This document shows, piece after piece, positions 36,315-46,600 of a stretch of 64,000 nt of DNA. A model generated the notes under the pieces. It saw only the letters and a program-made list of their open reading frames with translations. It was not told where the DNA came from and ran no database searches. Position 1 is the first letter of the stretch. Each line of letters starts with the position of its first letter. The translations under genes and the position numbers were made by a program. Location of the stretch: positions 1 to 64,000 of the forward strand of contig NZ_RHLK01000013.1 of NCBI RefSeq assembly GCF_009757775.1, written 5' to 3'. The stretch is from Paenibacillus lutrae (GTDB taxonomy: Bacteria > Bacillota > Bacilli > Paenibacillales > NBRC-103111).

Positions 36315-38009
36315 ATGACTCGTGTGCATGAGCTTTATGAAAAATGGGTGCAGGATCCAGCTATTGATGAAGAGACCAAAAAAGAATTGATTTCAATCGC
36401 CGAACAAGCCAAAGAAATCGAGGATCGCTTTTATAAAGATTTGGAATTCGGAACCGGTGGATTACGCGGCGTTATTGGCGCAGGCACGAACCGGATGAAC
36501 ATATACACGGTAGGAAAAGCGACCCAAGCATTAGCGGAGTTCGCATTAAATCAAGGGGTGGCGAACCCTTCGGTTGTCATTGCTTATGACTCCCGCCATC
36601 GCTCTCCGGAATTCGCGCTGGAAGCTGCTTTAGTACTTGCCGGTAACGGTGTTAAGGCCTATGTGTTTGAATCGCTGCGTCCGACTCCCGAGCTGTCCTT
36701 CGCCGTTCGGGAACTGAACGCTTCTGCAGGTGTCGTTGTCACGGCCAGCCACAATCCGCCTGAATACAACGGGTACAAAGTATACGGGGCAGACGGCGGG
36801 CAGCTGGTTCCGCAGGATGCGGCGGAAGTGCTTGCCAATATCCAAAAGATTGAAGGCTTTGACGGGGTGAAGAAAATTTCCCGGAGTGAAGCGGAGGAGA
36901 AGGGCCTGCTGGAATGGCTGGGCAGCGAGATGGATGAGAAATACTTGGCGGCGGTTACGTCGGTAAGCCAGCATCCTGAAATTGTGAAGCAGACAAGCGG
37001 AGATTTCCGCATTGTATTTACTCCTCTGCACGGTACGGGCAATAAGCCGGTACGCGAAGCACTGGGACGGATAGGTTTTGAGCAGGTGCATATTGTCAAG
37101 GAGCAGGAACACCCGGACAGCAACTTCTCTACCGTGAAATCGCCCAATCCGGAGGAGCGTGAAGCTTTTACGCTGGCCCTTCAGGTTGCCAGAGAGACTA
37201 ACGCCGATATTATTGTCGGTACAGATCCGGATGCTGACCGCATGGGAGCTGTCGTCAAAGACGATAAAGGGGATTATTTCGTGCTGACGGGCAACCAATC
37301 CGGTGCGATTATCGTCAATTACTTGTTGGGTTCTCTGCAAGAACGCGGTGAACTGCCTGCTAATGGTGTTGTCATCAAAACAATCGTAACCAGTGAAATG
37401 GGTGCGGTGATTGCGGAAAGCTACGGAGCGAAGGTTCTTAACACGCTGACCGGATTTAAATATATCGGTGAAAAAATGACCGAATTCGAATCCACAGGCG
37501 AGTATCAATTCTTATTCGGTTATGAGGAAAGCTACGGATATCTGGCAGGCACTTATGCCCGTGATAAGGATGCCATCGTTGCAGCTATGCTGATTTGTGA
37601 AGCGGCCGCTTATTACAAGAGCCAAGGCAAGACGCTGTATGATGTGCTTCAAGAGTTGTACCGCACGCACGGGTACTTTCTGGAGAAGCTGGAATCCAAG
37701 ACGCTTAAAGGAAAAGATGGCGTGGAACAAATCGGTCGTATGATGGAAGACTGGAGAGCCAACCCGCCGGAAGTCATTGAAGGAATCGAAGTCGCTGAAG
37801 TTGAGGATTACAGCAAAGGTATTCAAGGATTGCCTAAGGAAAATGTTTTGAAATTCATCATGAAGGATGGCTCATGGTTCTGCCTGCGTCCATCCGGAAC
37901 CGAACCTAAGATTAAATTTTATTTTGCCGTAAAAGGTACGACCGGAGAAGAGTCCGCTGAGAAGCTGGATCAATTGGTCCGCTTCGTACTCAGCAGAGTA
38001 GAACAATAA
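36315..38009 (+). CDS. pgcA: Alpha-phosphoglucomutase (phosphohexomutase family)
   Basis: A 564-residue cytoplasmic enzyme interconverting glucose-6-P and glucose-1-P for UDP-glucose and surface polymers. The four family signatures are present: the phosphoserine loop VTASHNPPEYNGYKVYG (S145), the metal loop VGTDPDADRMG, the sugar loop GYEESYGYL and the phosphate loop LRPSGTEPKIKFY. Length and residues fit B. subtilis PgcA. ATAAGGGGACGATAACGA precedes the ATG. Phosphomannomutase side activity is possible. Confidence 0.94.
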   Translation: MTRVHELYEKWVQDPAIDEETKKELISIAEQAKEIEDRFYKDLEFGTGGLRGVIGAGTNRMNIYTVGKATQALAEFALNQGVANPSVVIAYDSRHRSPEFALEAALVLAGNGVKAYVFESLRPTPELSFAVRELNASAGVVVTASHNPPEYNGYKVYGADGGQLVPQDAAEVLANIQKIEGFDGVKKISRSEAEEKGLLEWLGSEMDEKYLAAVTSVSQHPEIVKQTSGDFRIVFTPLHGTGNKPVREALGRIGFEQVHIVKEQEHPDSNFSTVKSPNPEEREAFTLALQVARETNADIIVGTDPDADRMGAVVKDDKGDYFVLTGNQSGAIIVNYLLGSLQERGELPANGVVIKTIVTSEMGAVIAESYGAKVLNTLTGFKYIGEKMTEFESTGEYQFLFGYEESYGYLAGTYARDKDAIVAAMLICEAAAYYKSQGKTLYDVLQELYRTHGYFLEKLESKTLKGKDGVEQIGRMMEDWRANPPEVIEGIEVAEVEDYSKGIQGLPKENVLKFIMKDGSWFCLRPSGTEPKIKFYFAVKGTTGEESAEKLDQLVRFVLSRVEQ

Positions 38010-38015
38010 TAGCGA

Positions 38016-38067
38016 AACCTCTCTCGGGCCCTGCATTTTTTGGAATGCCGGATACCGGAGAGGTTTT
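38016..38067 (+). terminator. Terminator of pgcA
   Basis: AACCTCTC pairs with GAGAGGTT around an internally structured loop (GCATT/AATGC), followed by TTTT. Confidence 0.75.
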
Positions 38068-38112
38068 CAAGTGTAATTGAAGCAGGAATCATGAAACGGA
38101 GTGAACAGATTG

Positions 38113-40173
38113 ATGCACGGATATAATGCGGCAAACCGGATGCTGCGCAAGCTATTGTGGTGGTTTGTCATTGTGGGGCTTTTGGCTTCTCTGCCGCTTG
38201 CGTTCTTCCGTCAAGAGACGGAAACCTCGTCGAACCAGGTTGAATTTGTATTCGATTATCGCGACTTACTGGAGATGTCGGACGTGCGTCCGAATCCGCA
38301 GGGATTCGTTCTGCAGCAGCTACAGGCAATGAAGCAGGCTGGCATTGGGTCACTGGCCGTGTATGAATCCACCCTGTCTGAACTTAGGCTGAGCAGGCGG
38401 ATCGAAGTGTTCTCCTCACGTGAGGCCACCTCGCTGACACAAAAGCCTATTTCGCCAAATGAAAACTTTACGTACATTTTGTTTACGGATCCTTCTTCCG
38501 AAGCGAAAATAAAGCCGATGATCGAGAACACGTTTGCTAAGCTTAACGTGAAGACAAGCCCTTGGGATTTTAAAAACCAACCGGGCCTAATCATCGAAAT
38601 GAATATGGAAGAAGCTAATCTGAAACCGATGGATCCGGATCCGATTACGCTTGAATTGCTGAAGGATCACGGTTTCCGTATTGTCGTCCGACTCGGCAAC
38701 AAACGTGAGTTTGTAACGAATGAAATGGATGCTCTGCTTGCTAATTTATACAAAATGGGGGTTCGCCGCTTACTGATTGATGGTGACTACGCCCCGGGAT
38801 TCTCCGACGATCCCAAACAAGTCCAGCTTCACAAAATGGGTATTTTACTCGCGAAATACGACATGGGCTTAGCCAATATTGAGATGCTGAAGCAGCCTCA
38901 GAAAGGCTTTGGCGTTCTTGCCGAAGAAACAGGCTACAATGTAGTGCGCCTCCACTCCTTTACCGAGAAAGATGGGGAGAAATTGACCGAAAGTCTCGTC
39001 AAAGAAGATAGGGAAGCGCGAATTCAACAAACGGCGGACCGGATCGTACTGGCCGTCAAGGACCGCAACATCCGTATGATTTTCCTGAACGGCAGAGCTG
39101 TTAAGAATCTGGAAAAAGGTGCGATTATAACACCTTTGGACGCTATCTATGAAAGTTTGAATGGGCCAGATGGAGCCATTAAGCGTATAGAAGAAGCAGG
39201 TTTTACTGTAGCTCCTGCCCAAAAATTCGACTATAGCTATAACAGCTATCAGAATATCGCAAGATTCTTTATGCTGCTTGGCAGCATCAGCCTCATTGTT
39301 TTGCTGCTGGGGTATTTTATACCCGAAGCGTCACTGCTTTTGTTTGTTCTAGGTCTTATTGGCGCATCAGGCTTGTATTTCTTGTCACCAAGTCTGTATG
39401 CTCAAGCACTCGCTTTGGGCACATCAATCGCCGCTCCGAGTATCGCAGTCATTGAGGCGATTCGTTCCGTACAAGCAGGGAGGGCAGCCCGGGCCAAATC
39501 AGCTGTGCTCTATGCGATCGTTCAATTAGTCAAGACTACCCTGATCTCATTGATCGGTGTCGTGTACGTTGTGGGCCTGCTGAATCATATTTCTTATTTC
39601 CTGGTTATGCAGCAGTTCAGAGGAGTAAGTCTACTGCATTTGCTCCCGATCGCAATCGTAGGGCTCTATCTGCTCTTCTTCCGCGAAAAGCTTAACTACC
39701 AGCAGCGCGGGGAGCAGGTTAAGAAGCTCCTTAAAGCCAATATCAGCGTTTTATGGGTAGTTGTAGCTGCAGCAGGTGCCGCTGTTATTTTCTACTACCT
39801 CTCACGAACAGGTAATGAAGGACAAGCTTCGCCGTTTGAACGTTATTTCCGTTCATTCCTGGAGAATACTCTGGGTGTTCGTCCGCGGACGAAAGAATTC
39901 CTGTTGTCGCACCCGCTCTTCTTGTTCGGTGCGTATCTCACGGTAAAATACCGGAATGCGGTGTACCTGCTTCTGATCGGTGTAATCGGGCAGCTGTCCA
40001 TTGTGGATACATTCGCACATCTGCACACCCCGCTTCACATTTCAGGCATTCGTGTCGTGTATGGAATTGTGTTCGGACTCATCATCGGCTTGCTGCTGAT
40101 TGCAGCCTGGGAAATCGTCACAAGGAGTTGGAAAGCATGGGCAGCCAAACGCCGCGCAGCGGTAAAAGGGTAG
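38113..40173 (+). CDS. DUF5693 family polytopic membrane protein next to csaB
   Basis: A 686-residue protein. One N-terminal membrane helix (about residues 15-33) is followed by a large soluble, probably extracytoplasmic, domain (about 35-380), then about nine hydrophobic segments to the C-terminus. The soluble part has LLEMSDVRPNPQ, IVVRLGNKREFVTNEMDALL and RNIRMIFLNGRAV. This fits DUF5693, of unknown function and usually encoded before csaB in Paenibacillaceae. GGAGTG lies 9 nt before ATG 38113; TTG 38110 and GTG 38101 are alternatives. It overlaps csaB by 37 nt, implying coupled translation and a linked role. Membrane handling of the pyruvylated polymer is a guess. Confidence 0.8.
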   Translation: MHGYNAANRMLRKLLWWFVIVGLLASLPLAFFRQETETSSNQVEFVFDYRDLLEMSDVRPNPQGFVLQQLQAMKQAGIGSLAVYESTLSELRLSRRIEVFSSREATSLTQKPISPNENFTYILFTDPSSEAKIKPMIENTFAKLNVKTSPWDFKNQPGLIIEMNMEEANLKPMDPDPITLELLKDHGFRIVVRLGNKREFVTNEMDALLANLYKMGVRRLLIDGDYAPGFSDDPKQVQLHKMGILLAKYDMGLANIEMLKQPQKGFGVLAEETGYNVVRLHSFTEKDGEKLTESLVKEDREARIQQTADRIVLAVKDRNIRMIFLNGRAVKNLEKGAIITPLDAIYESLNGPDGAIKRIEEAGFTVAPAQKFDYSYNSYQNIARFFMLLGSISLIVLLLGYFIPEASLLLFVLGLIGASGLYFLSPSLYAQALALGTSIAAPSIAVIEAIRSVQAGRAARAKSAVLYAIVQLVKTTLISLIGVVYVVGLLNHISYFLVMQQFRGVSLLHLLPIAIVGLYLLFFREKLNYQQRGEQVKKLLKANISVLWVVVAAAGAAVIFYYLSRTGNEGQASPFERYFRSFLENTLGVRPRTKEFLLSHPLFLFGAYLTVKYRNAVYLLLIGVIGQLSIVDTFAHLHTPLHISGIRVVYGIVFGLIIGLLLIAAWEIVTRSWKAWAAKRRAAVKG

Positions 40174-41330
40174 TTCTCTCCGGTTATTACGGCTTCGATA
40201 ACAGCGGAGATGAGGCTGTGCTGCAGTCTATCCTGCTTGCGCTGCAAGAACAGGGTGAAGCGGCTGGTGTACGCATTCAGCCGGTCGTTCTGTCAGCTAA
40301 TCCTCAGAGGACTACCGAAATGTACGGAGTCGAGGCGGTACACCGTATGAAGATCCCGGATTTATTCGGGGCGATCCGTTCTTCGGACGGGCTCATCAGC
40401 GGAGGCGGGAGCCTGCTGCAGGATGCGACGAGCTCGCGCACGATCCCGTACTACCTGCTGGTTCTTAAATTGGCCCAGTGGCTCCGCAAACCGACGTTTA
40501 TTTATTCGCAAGGTGTCGGTCCCGTGAACAATCGCCGCTTCTATTCCTGGATCCGCTCTACATTTAAGAAATGTGCCATAATTTCGGTGCGAGACCAGGA
40601 ATCCGCAGAGCTGCTCGGCACCATGGGCGTGCCGGCCTCGTCCGTCCGGGTTGTACCGGACCCGGTGATGGGGCTTCCGCTGCGCTCGGCGGAGGCGGGT
40701 GGGGCGGAGAGCGACAGCTCCTCCGTCCATCAGTCGCCACTAACTGCCGGCAGGGCGGCACCAACATCCGATGACGGCGCAAGATCAGCGGTTCCCGTCA
40801 TCGGCGTATCGGTCCGTTACTGGAACACGGACCGCTCCGAGCTGGACGCGCTGGCAGAAGCGCTGCGCGTCCTGATGAGCAGGCGCCAAGTCCAGGTGCG
40901 CCTGCTGCCGTTTCACCTCCCTTCGGACGAGGAAGCATCCGCTTACGTGGCGGATCGGATCGGCCCGCAGGGCGAAGGGCAAGACGTCCGCATTGTCAGC
41001 GGCGTCACGCATCCGCAGGACATGCTCGCCGAGGTGAGCGCCTGCGATGTGCTCGTCGGCATGAGATTGCATTCGCTGATCTATGCCGCCTCGCAGTTTG
41101 TTCCGATGGTCGGCGTGTCCTACGACCCTAAGATCGATCAATTCCTCGCGAGGCTCGGAATGGTTGCGGCCGCGTCGACGAAGCAATTCGACCCGGCGGC
41201 TGTAGCCGCCGAGATCGAGAGGCTGCTCGACGGGCGCGGGGCTTGGGCGGCCGAGAAGAAGGCCGCCATTGACCGGCTGAAGCAGGAAGCTCAGCAGCCG
41301 GCGCAACAAATCGTGCAATATTACCGTTAA
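40137..41330 (+). CDS. csaB: Polysaccharide pyruvyl transferase CsaB
   Basis: A 397-residue enzyme that adds a ketal-pyruvate from PEP to ManNAc of the secondary cell wall polymer, creating the ligand for SLH domains. The N-terminal SGYYGFDNSGDEAVLQSI, the GGGSLLQD segment and the C-terminal VGMRLHSLIYAAS with MVGVSYDPKI are family signatures. A Gly/Ser/Ala-rich insertion of about 40 residues (about 185-222) has no counterpart in the family core and is GC-rich. ATG 40137 has AAGGAG 9 nt upstream; TTG 40128 abuts that site. It lies inside the end of the DUF5693 gene. Confidence 0.95.
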   Translation: MGSQTPRSGKRVVLSGYYGFDNSGDEAVLQSILLALQEQGEAAGVRIQPVVLSANPQRTTEMYGVEAVHRMKIPDLFGAIRSSDGLISGGGSLLQDATSSRTIPYYLLVLKLAQWLRKPTFIYSQGVGPVNNRRFYSWIRSTFKKCAIISVRDQESAELLGTMGVPASSVRVVPDPVMGLPLRSAEAGGAESDSSSVHQSPLTAGRAAPTSDDGARSAVPVIGVSVRYWNTDRSELDALAEALRVLMSRRQVQVRLLPFHLPSDEEASAYVADRIGPQGEGQDVRIVSGVTHPQDMLAEVSACDVLVGMRLHSLIYAASQFVPMVGVSYDPKIDQFLARLGMVAAASTKQFDPAAVAAEIERLLDGRGAWAAEKKAAIDRLKQEAQQPAQQIVQYYR

Positions 41331-41344
41331 GAGGGATGAGACCA

Positions 41345-42118
41345 ATGACTGCTAACGATAACGCAATGGTGCCGATTGTTCGGGTATACGGCGTTCCCGT
41401 TTCCAAGATGAACATGCAAGACACGGTAACCTACTTAACTAAAGCAATAGAATCTCGCCGGCCGCACCATGTCATTACGGCGAATCCGATCATGATCATG
41501 GCTGCTCTTCAAGATCCGGGTTACATGCGGATGATGCATGCTGCGGATCTGATTGTTCCAGACGGGAACGGGCTTGTTTGGGCTACCAAATATGTAGGCC
41601 AGCCGGTATCGGAACGAGTTCCGGGCATCGATCTTATTCATGAACTGATGAGAACCGGCGAAGCCCGGAGATGGAAAGTTTATATGCTCGGAACGACCCG
41701 GGAGACGATAGCGGCTGCGGCGGGCAAGCTTGCGCGGCAGTATCCACTGATTGATATTGTCGGGTTTCGTGACGGATTTTTCGGAGAAGAGGAAGACGAA
41801 GCGGTCGTTGCTCAGATCAGGGCCCTTGAGCCTGATATTCTACTCGTCGGGCGTTCGGCTTCGACTCAGGAACCATGGATTTCGAAACATAAGCAGGGGT
41901 TGGCCGTTCCTGTTATAATGGGTGTAGGCGGGAGTTTTGATGTTTTTGCAGGGAAGCTTAAAAGAGCCCCTAAATTGTTCCAGAAGCTTAAATTAGAATG
42001 GTTTTACCGGCTGCTGCAAGAGCCTTCGAGGCTTGGAAGAATGATGGTTCTTCCGCAATTTGTAATGAAAGTGGTTCGAGACAAAGAAAATGTGTTAAAA
42101 ACCGTTGAAAAGCGATGA
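41345..42118 (+). CDS. tagA: WecG/TagA/CpsF family N-acetylmannosaminyltransferase
   Basis: A 257-residue GT26 enzyme transferring ManNAc from UDP-ManNAc to undecaprenyl-PP-GlcNAc, the second step in linkage-unit or secondary wall polymer synthesis. ITANPIMIMAALQDPGY and the LIVPDGNGLVWA segment with the catalytic Asp are seen, as are GVGGSFDVFAGKLKRAP and the C-terminal LEWFYRLLQEPSRLGRM. GAGGG lies 9 nt before ATG 41345; ATG 41336 is too close. It is 14 nt after csaB and just before tagO, and uses the product of mnaA. Confidence 0.94.
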   Translation: MTANDNAMVPIVRVYGVPVSKMNMQDTVTYLTKAIESRRPHHVITANPIMIMAALQDPGYMRMMHAADLIVPDGNGLVWATKYVGQPVSERVPGIDLIHELMRTGEARRWKVYMLGTTRETIAAAAGKLARQYPLIDIVGFRDGFFGEEEDEAVVAQIRALEPDILLVGRSASTQEPWISKHKQGLAVPVIMGVGGSFDVFAGKLKRAPKLFQKLKLEWFYRLLQEPSRLGRMMVLPQFVMKVVRDKENVLKTVEKR

Positions 42119-42246
42119 AAATTGGCTGCTGGACGCTAAATTGAGATGAAATTGAGATTAGCGTTCTCACTCGAGTAGAAGTATAATTTGATCGGCAGAA
42201 CAATCAGTACAAGTTACTCGCAATAAGAGGGGTTGAAAAACCGATT

Positions 42247-43362
42247 ATGAATGTATTATATGTGCTGGGCTTTGTTGTATCCTGCCTTTTCGCACTGTTG
42301 TTAACACCGCTGGTCAAACGGTTTGCTTTCTGGGTCGGTGCCACGGATAAACCTAACCACCGGAAAGTACATACCAAGATTATGGCGCGGATGGGCGGAG
42401 TAGCTATATTCCTGGCATTTGTAGGGGCTTTCTTTGTAATATCTCCGGCACTTTCAGGAGTGAATGCCAATGCGGCGCTTGCACTCGTGATTGGCGGATT
42501 GGTCATTGTAATTACAGGAGCTCTGGATGACCGCTTTGAGCTTTCGCCTAAGTGGAAGCTGCTTGGACAGATTATTGCGGCCTGTATCGTAGTTGCTTTT
42601 GGTTTGAAAATTAATGAATTCAATATCCCGTTCGGCGGACATGTGTCTTTACCCGATTACATCAGCATGCCTTTGACTGTCCTATGGATTGTAGGCGTTT
42701 CGAATGCCGTCAATCTGATCGATGGACTTGACGGTCTCTCGGCTGGTGTTTCTGGAATCGGAACAGGGACGATTCTTATTCTCGCGCTGCTGACGCCATT
42801 CAGCGATGCGGTTACGGTCGTGCTGTTATGTACCATTTTACTTGGAAGTATTACGGGTTTTCTGTTCTACAACTTCCATCCTGCCAAGATTTTTATGGGT
42901 GATTCGGGAGCGCTGTTCTTGGGTTTCGCACTGGCCACACTTTCTATCCTCGGATTTAAAGTATCGGTCGTACTCTCCTTGCTGACACCGATTATGATCT
43001 TGGGTGTGCCGCTTTCGGATACTTTCTTTGCTATCATGCGCCGCTTCCTGAACAAGAAGCCGATTTCTGAAGCAGATAAGAACCACTTGCACCACTGCCT
43101 GCTGCAGCTTGGATTTAGCCACCGGACGACCGTGTTGATTATTTACGGCATCGCTGCTATGTTTGGCGGAGTAGCAATTGTCTTGAACAATTACAATGAT
43201 TCCGCGTGGTTAACGGTTCTGATTGTAGCCATTCTGCTGTTTGTTCTAGTGGTAGGTGCAGAGGCTATCGGAATTATCAGCAGCAGCAAAAAGCCGGTTA
43301 TCCGGTTCTTGCAGAAGCTGGGTGTTAAATCAACAAGTTTCAACAGCCGCTTGCCGAAGTGA
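42247..43362 (+). CDS. tagO: Undecaprenyl-phosphate GlcNAc-1-phosphate transferase
   Basis: A 371-residue, about 11-helix membrane enzyme of the MraY/WecA family that starts wall-polymer synthesis by making undecaprenyl-PP-GlcNAc. Motifs are GALDDRFELSPKWK (Mg-binding DD), VNLIDGLDGLSAG, FMGDSGALFLGF and the cytoplasmic HLHH (KNHLHHCLLQLG). AGAGGGGTTGAAAAACCGATT precedes the ATG. A TATAAT at 42182-42187 suggests its own promoter, although it follows tagA closely. It ends at a terminator. Confidence 0.95.
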   Translation: MNVLYVLGFVVSCLFALLLTPLVKRFAFWVGATDKPNHRKVHTKIMARMGGVAIFLAFVGAFFVISPALSGVNANAALALVIGGLVIVITGALDDRFELSPKWKLLGQIIAACIVVAFGLKINEFNIPFGGHVSLPDYISMPLTVLWIVGVSNAVNLIDGLDGLSAGVSGIGTGTILILALLTPFSDAVTVVLLCTILLGSITGFLFYNFHPAKIFMGDSGALFLGFALATLSILGFKVSVVLSLLTPIMILGVPLSDTFFAIMRRFLNKKPISEADKNHLHHCLLQLGFSHRTTVLIIYGIAAMFGGVAIVLNNYNDSAWLTVLIVAILLFVLVVGAEAIGIISSSKKPVIRFLQKLGVKSTSFNSRLPK

Positions 43363-43481
43363 TAGGGACCTTATAAAGATGACCTGCAAGTAAATTTTTA
43401 GATAGTCTATATCTGTTGGTAAGGCTAAGCAACCGCTCTAATATTTCTTTCCTAAAATAAGTACATGATTTCTTATATGAG

Positions 43482-43512
43482 AAGGCCACTCCGTTGCGGG
43501 GTGGCTTTTTTG
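43482..43512 (+). terminator. Terminator of tagO
   Basis: AAGGCCACTCC with GGGGTGGCTT around a short GTTGC loop, followed by TTTTTT. Confidence 0.9.
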
Positions 43513-43697
43513 ATGGGTTTAAATTTCCAAATACTGATAAACACCTAAACTTTTCAGAAAGGCATACCGATATTTAAAGTACGACTACTTTATTTAAAGA
43601 CGGCTTATTTGCTTTGAATTGGAAGGAGGCCCCTTAAAAGCAGTGCCTTTTCATACTAACCGTCGATTAGAACCTATTTATATAAGGAGGAGTTATT
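43513..43697 (+). other. Leader of the large SLH protein gene
   Basis: There is no long frame. The stretch holds a small palindrome TAAAGT/ACTTTA (43575-43592) and a strong free ribosome-like site GGAAGGAGG (43621-43629). That site precedes a GTG (43643) opening a 26-codon frame that overlaps the start of the SLH gene out of frame. A leader peptide is possible but unsupported otherwise. No consensus promoter was found. Confidence 0.35.
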
Positions 43698-46600
43698 TTG
43701 AAAATGAAATCCCGCAAATGGCTTAGCGTCGTGATGATGTTCGCCATGTTGATCAGTCTGCTTCCGCCCCTTACGGCGTATGCGGCTTCGACCATTTCCA
43801 TAACGAATATGTACAATAAGACCGTTAACTTCGGCACGGAAAAGGAAGCTCCTGAGGATTACAACAATGTAACCCGTGTAACTCGCAATCCTTTTACTTT
43901 AAAAGCAAGTATTTCTAACATCAGTGAATCACAAATCCCTACAATTTATTACGAAATCACGAATGTAAATACAAAGCAAGTTACGATAGAAAAGTCTCAC
44001 AAACCTTCACTGACAAGCGCTAATGAAATTACCTTTACGAACATTACACTATCAGAGGGTCTTAACCGCATTGTTATCAAAATGGGCGATACCAACCAGC
44101 TTTCTTCGGCACCCGGCTGGATCTACTATACGCCTACAACGAACCTGACCGATTTTACAATCAACAACGAAAACCTTGTGGACGGTAAAATCTATCCGGT
44201 AGACCGCAATAACATCAGAATGGGAGTCACCGCGGTAGATATTAAAGCGAAGGCTTCCAATGCCAATCAAGTTAAAGCTTACGAGTCGGGCAGCGCCAAT
44301 GCGAAGCTTGGTATCCTGAACCGCAGCGAAGGTATGGTGTATTTCCGTGGCGGCGACGCAGCAGGCAGCTGTGGGTCCACTGGCGAGATCTGTCTGAAAG
44401 CCGGGGATAACCGGATCGTTTTTGATTCGAGCAATGATTCGAATTCCTACCAGACGGAGAAGCGTTTCGTCTACGACAATGGCCAGCCGTTTGCTTTTGG
44501 TGTGGAAATGGGGAAAACCAGCGCAGGACAAACGGAATCTCTGTTAAACAAACCAAACTTCGATGTTAAAGAGTTAACACTCAAAACAAACCTTAAAGTA
44601 GACTACAACAGAGATGGAACGAATGCACCTACATCTCTTCGTTATAACTTGGTGGATATCATGGTGAATGGTAACCAGGTTGCAGCTAACCTGGATCTTA
44701 ACACACCATCTTCCTCAGTCGGGGGCGCTGTTAAGCAGTTCGGTAAAGGAACAGGCCTGAAGAACGAGTACGATGTATTCAACCTTACTCTTGATCTGAA
44801 TGTAGCCGGGGTGTCTGAATGGACAGCAATCCGCAACCCTCAGCAAGTTCAGTTTATTTTTAAAGATTCACTGGGAGTAGCCGGAACGGCGTCTTCTGCT
44901 TACACTTTCAGCTACACTAATCCGAGCGAAGCCGGTGTAACGGATGTTGCTATGGTAACGGGTAAAGATGCGGCAACGAATCAGAATATTTATACGTCCT
45001 TGTCTGAGCTCGCGACGACGGAAATAAATGAGCTGCCAGTAGAAATGAAAATTTTAACGAATGCTCATACAGCTAAAATTAGAGTCCTGCTCGATAACAA
45101 ACAAGTTTCTGAAATCTCTAACCCAGGGAACAACGAGTTTATTTACAAACTAGAGAACATAACAGACGGGCAAAAACAGTTGAAATTCCTGCCGGTAGAT
45201 GCAGCGGGGATTCCAGTTGAGAACGGCAGCCGGGAGTATAGCATCCAAATCAACAATGCACCTTACATTATTGCCAATCAAATTTCCAGTCCCGGCAACA
45301 CAGGGATTACGATCCGTGGTGTGGATCAGCTCACTTGTGGAACAACAGTAGGATGTCTTTCCGGTAAAGCGGTCAACTACCTTCCAACTGGAGCAGGCAA
45401 TAAAGTTGAGCTTTACGTAAATGACAAAATGATCGAGCTTCAGGCAGCAGATTTTGATGCTAATCGTCAATTCAAATTTGAATTGACCAAATTAGCGGCA
45501 AAATACGGAATTACAGCAGCTCAATTGTTTAGCGAGGGAGCTAACCAGATCAAGTTCTATATGTATGTTAACAATTCATTAATCAGCCGGGCTGTCTATA
45601 ATGTTAACTTGATAACGGCTGAAGCTCCTGAAGTTGTTCTATTCCTGCCCAAGGAAGATACAGCCGGCAAAACTAAGTTTCCAAAAGCTCAGAAGCCGGA
45701 TATGTATGCAACTACAGAGCGCACTGTTCAATTAAATGGTAAATATTTTAATACGAATGCAGGCAATGTGACCGTTTCCCTGAACGTGTACTCCAAAGAT
45801 AAAGACGGCAATCCCAAAAACGATTACCATACTTGGAGCTCAACGACTGGATCTAGCACATCAGTGTCGGGTGGATTCTTCACAAGCTTGCCATCTTCGG
45901 GGGTAGACTTCACGACCAATGCTATCGCCCTTCCGGAAAGAGGCGAGATGACATTCCAGTTCACGGTTACCAACCAAGCGAATATGAGCGTGTCCAAGAC
46001 CGTTACCATCGCTAGAGAGCCACTGGCCTATGTCATTAAAGAGCCGGTATTGATCGAGAATGAAAAGCATGAATACCAAGCCAATATTAATAGTAACTTT
46101 ACCAAAATTGTGATTGACGCTGAGAAAGCGGATAGTGTTGTTTTCGGTAAAGAAAAAGCGGATAAAGAGACTTTGTATGAAAACGGTTTGGAAGTCGATC
46201 GCTTTACTTATGAAGTGAGAGATCTTAAGGCTGGCAAGAACACAGTCAAATTTACTGTTAACCGGGGCAGCACCAAAACAAGCGGAAGTATCGTACTCTT
46301 TAATACGAATACGCCAGTTGCAGGCGCACAATATCTGGATGACATGGGTTCCAGCTTCAAAGTGTTTGACGGCGGACTCCAGCTGAAATTTGATAAAGAC
46401 ACGAAACTTAAACGTTATAAGCCTACATTTGATAACAAAGAGTATATTACTGCGGACCGCAAATTGTATTTCGGTATTGCGGATAGCATTGACGGACGAG
46501 TGGACAAGTTCTCCATTCACAATCAATTCCCTAACGATTATGCGAAATCTCGCTTGGCTGTCAAAGGCAAGTCTGATAACTTTAGCACGGCGAGCAAGTT

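Noticed and set aside
40571-40782. Frames on both strands inside csaB
   Set aside because: GC-rich DNA lacking stops in other frames; CsaB motifs continue through the region.
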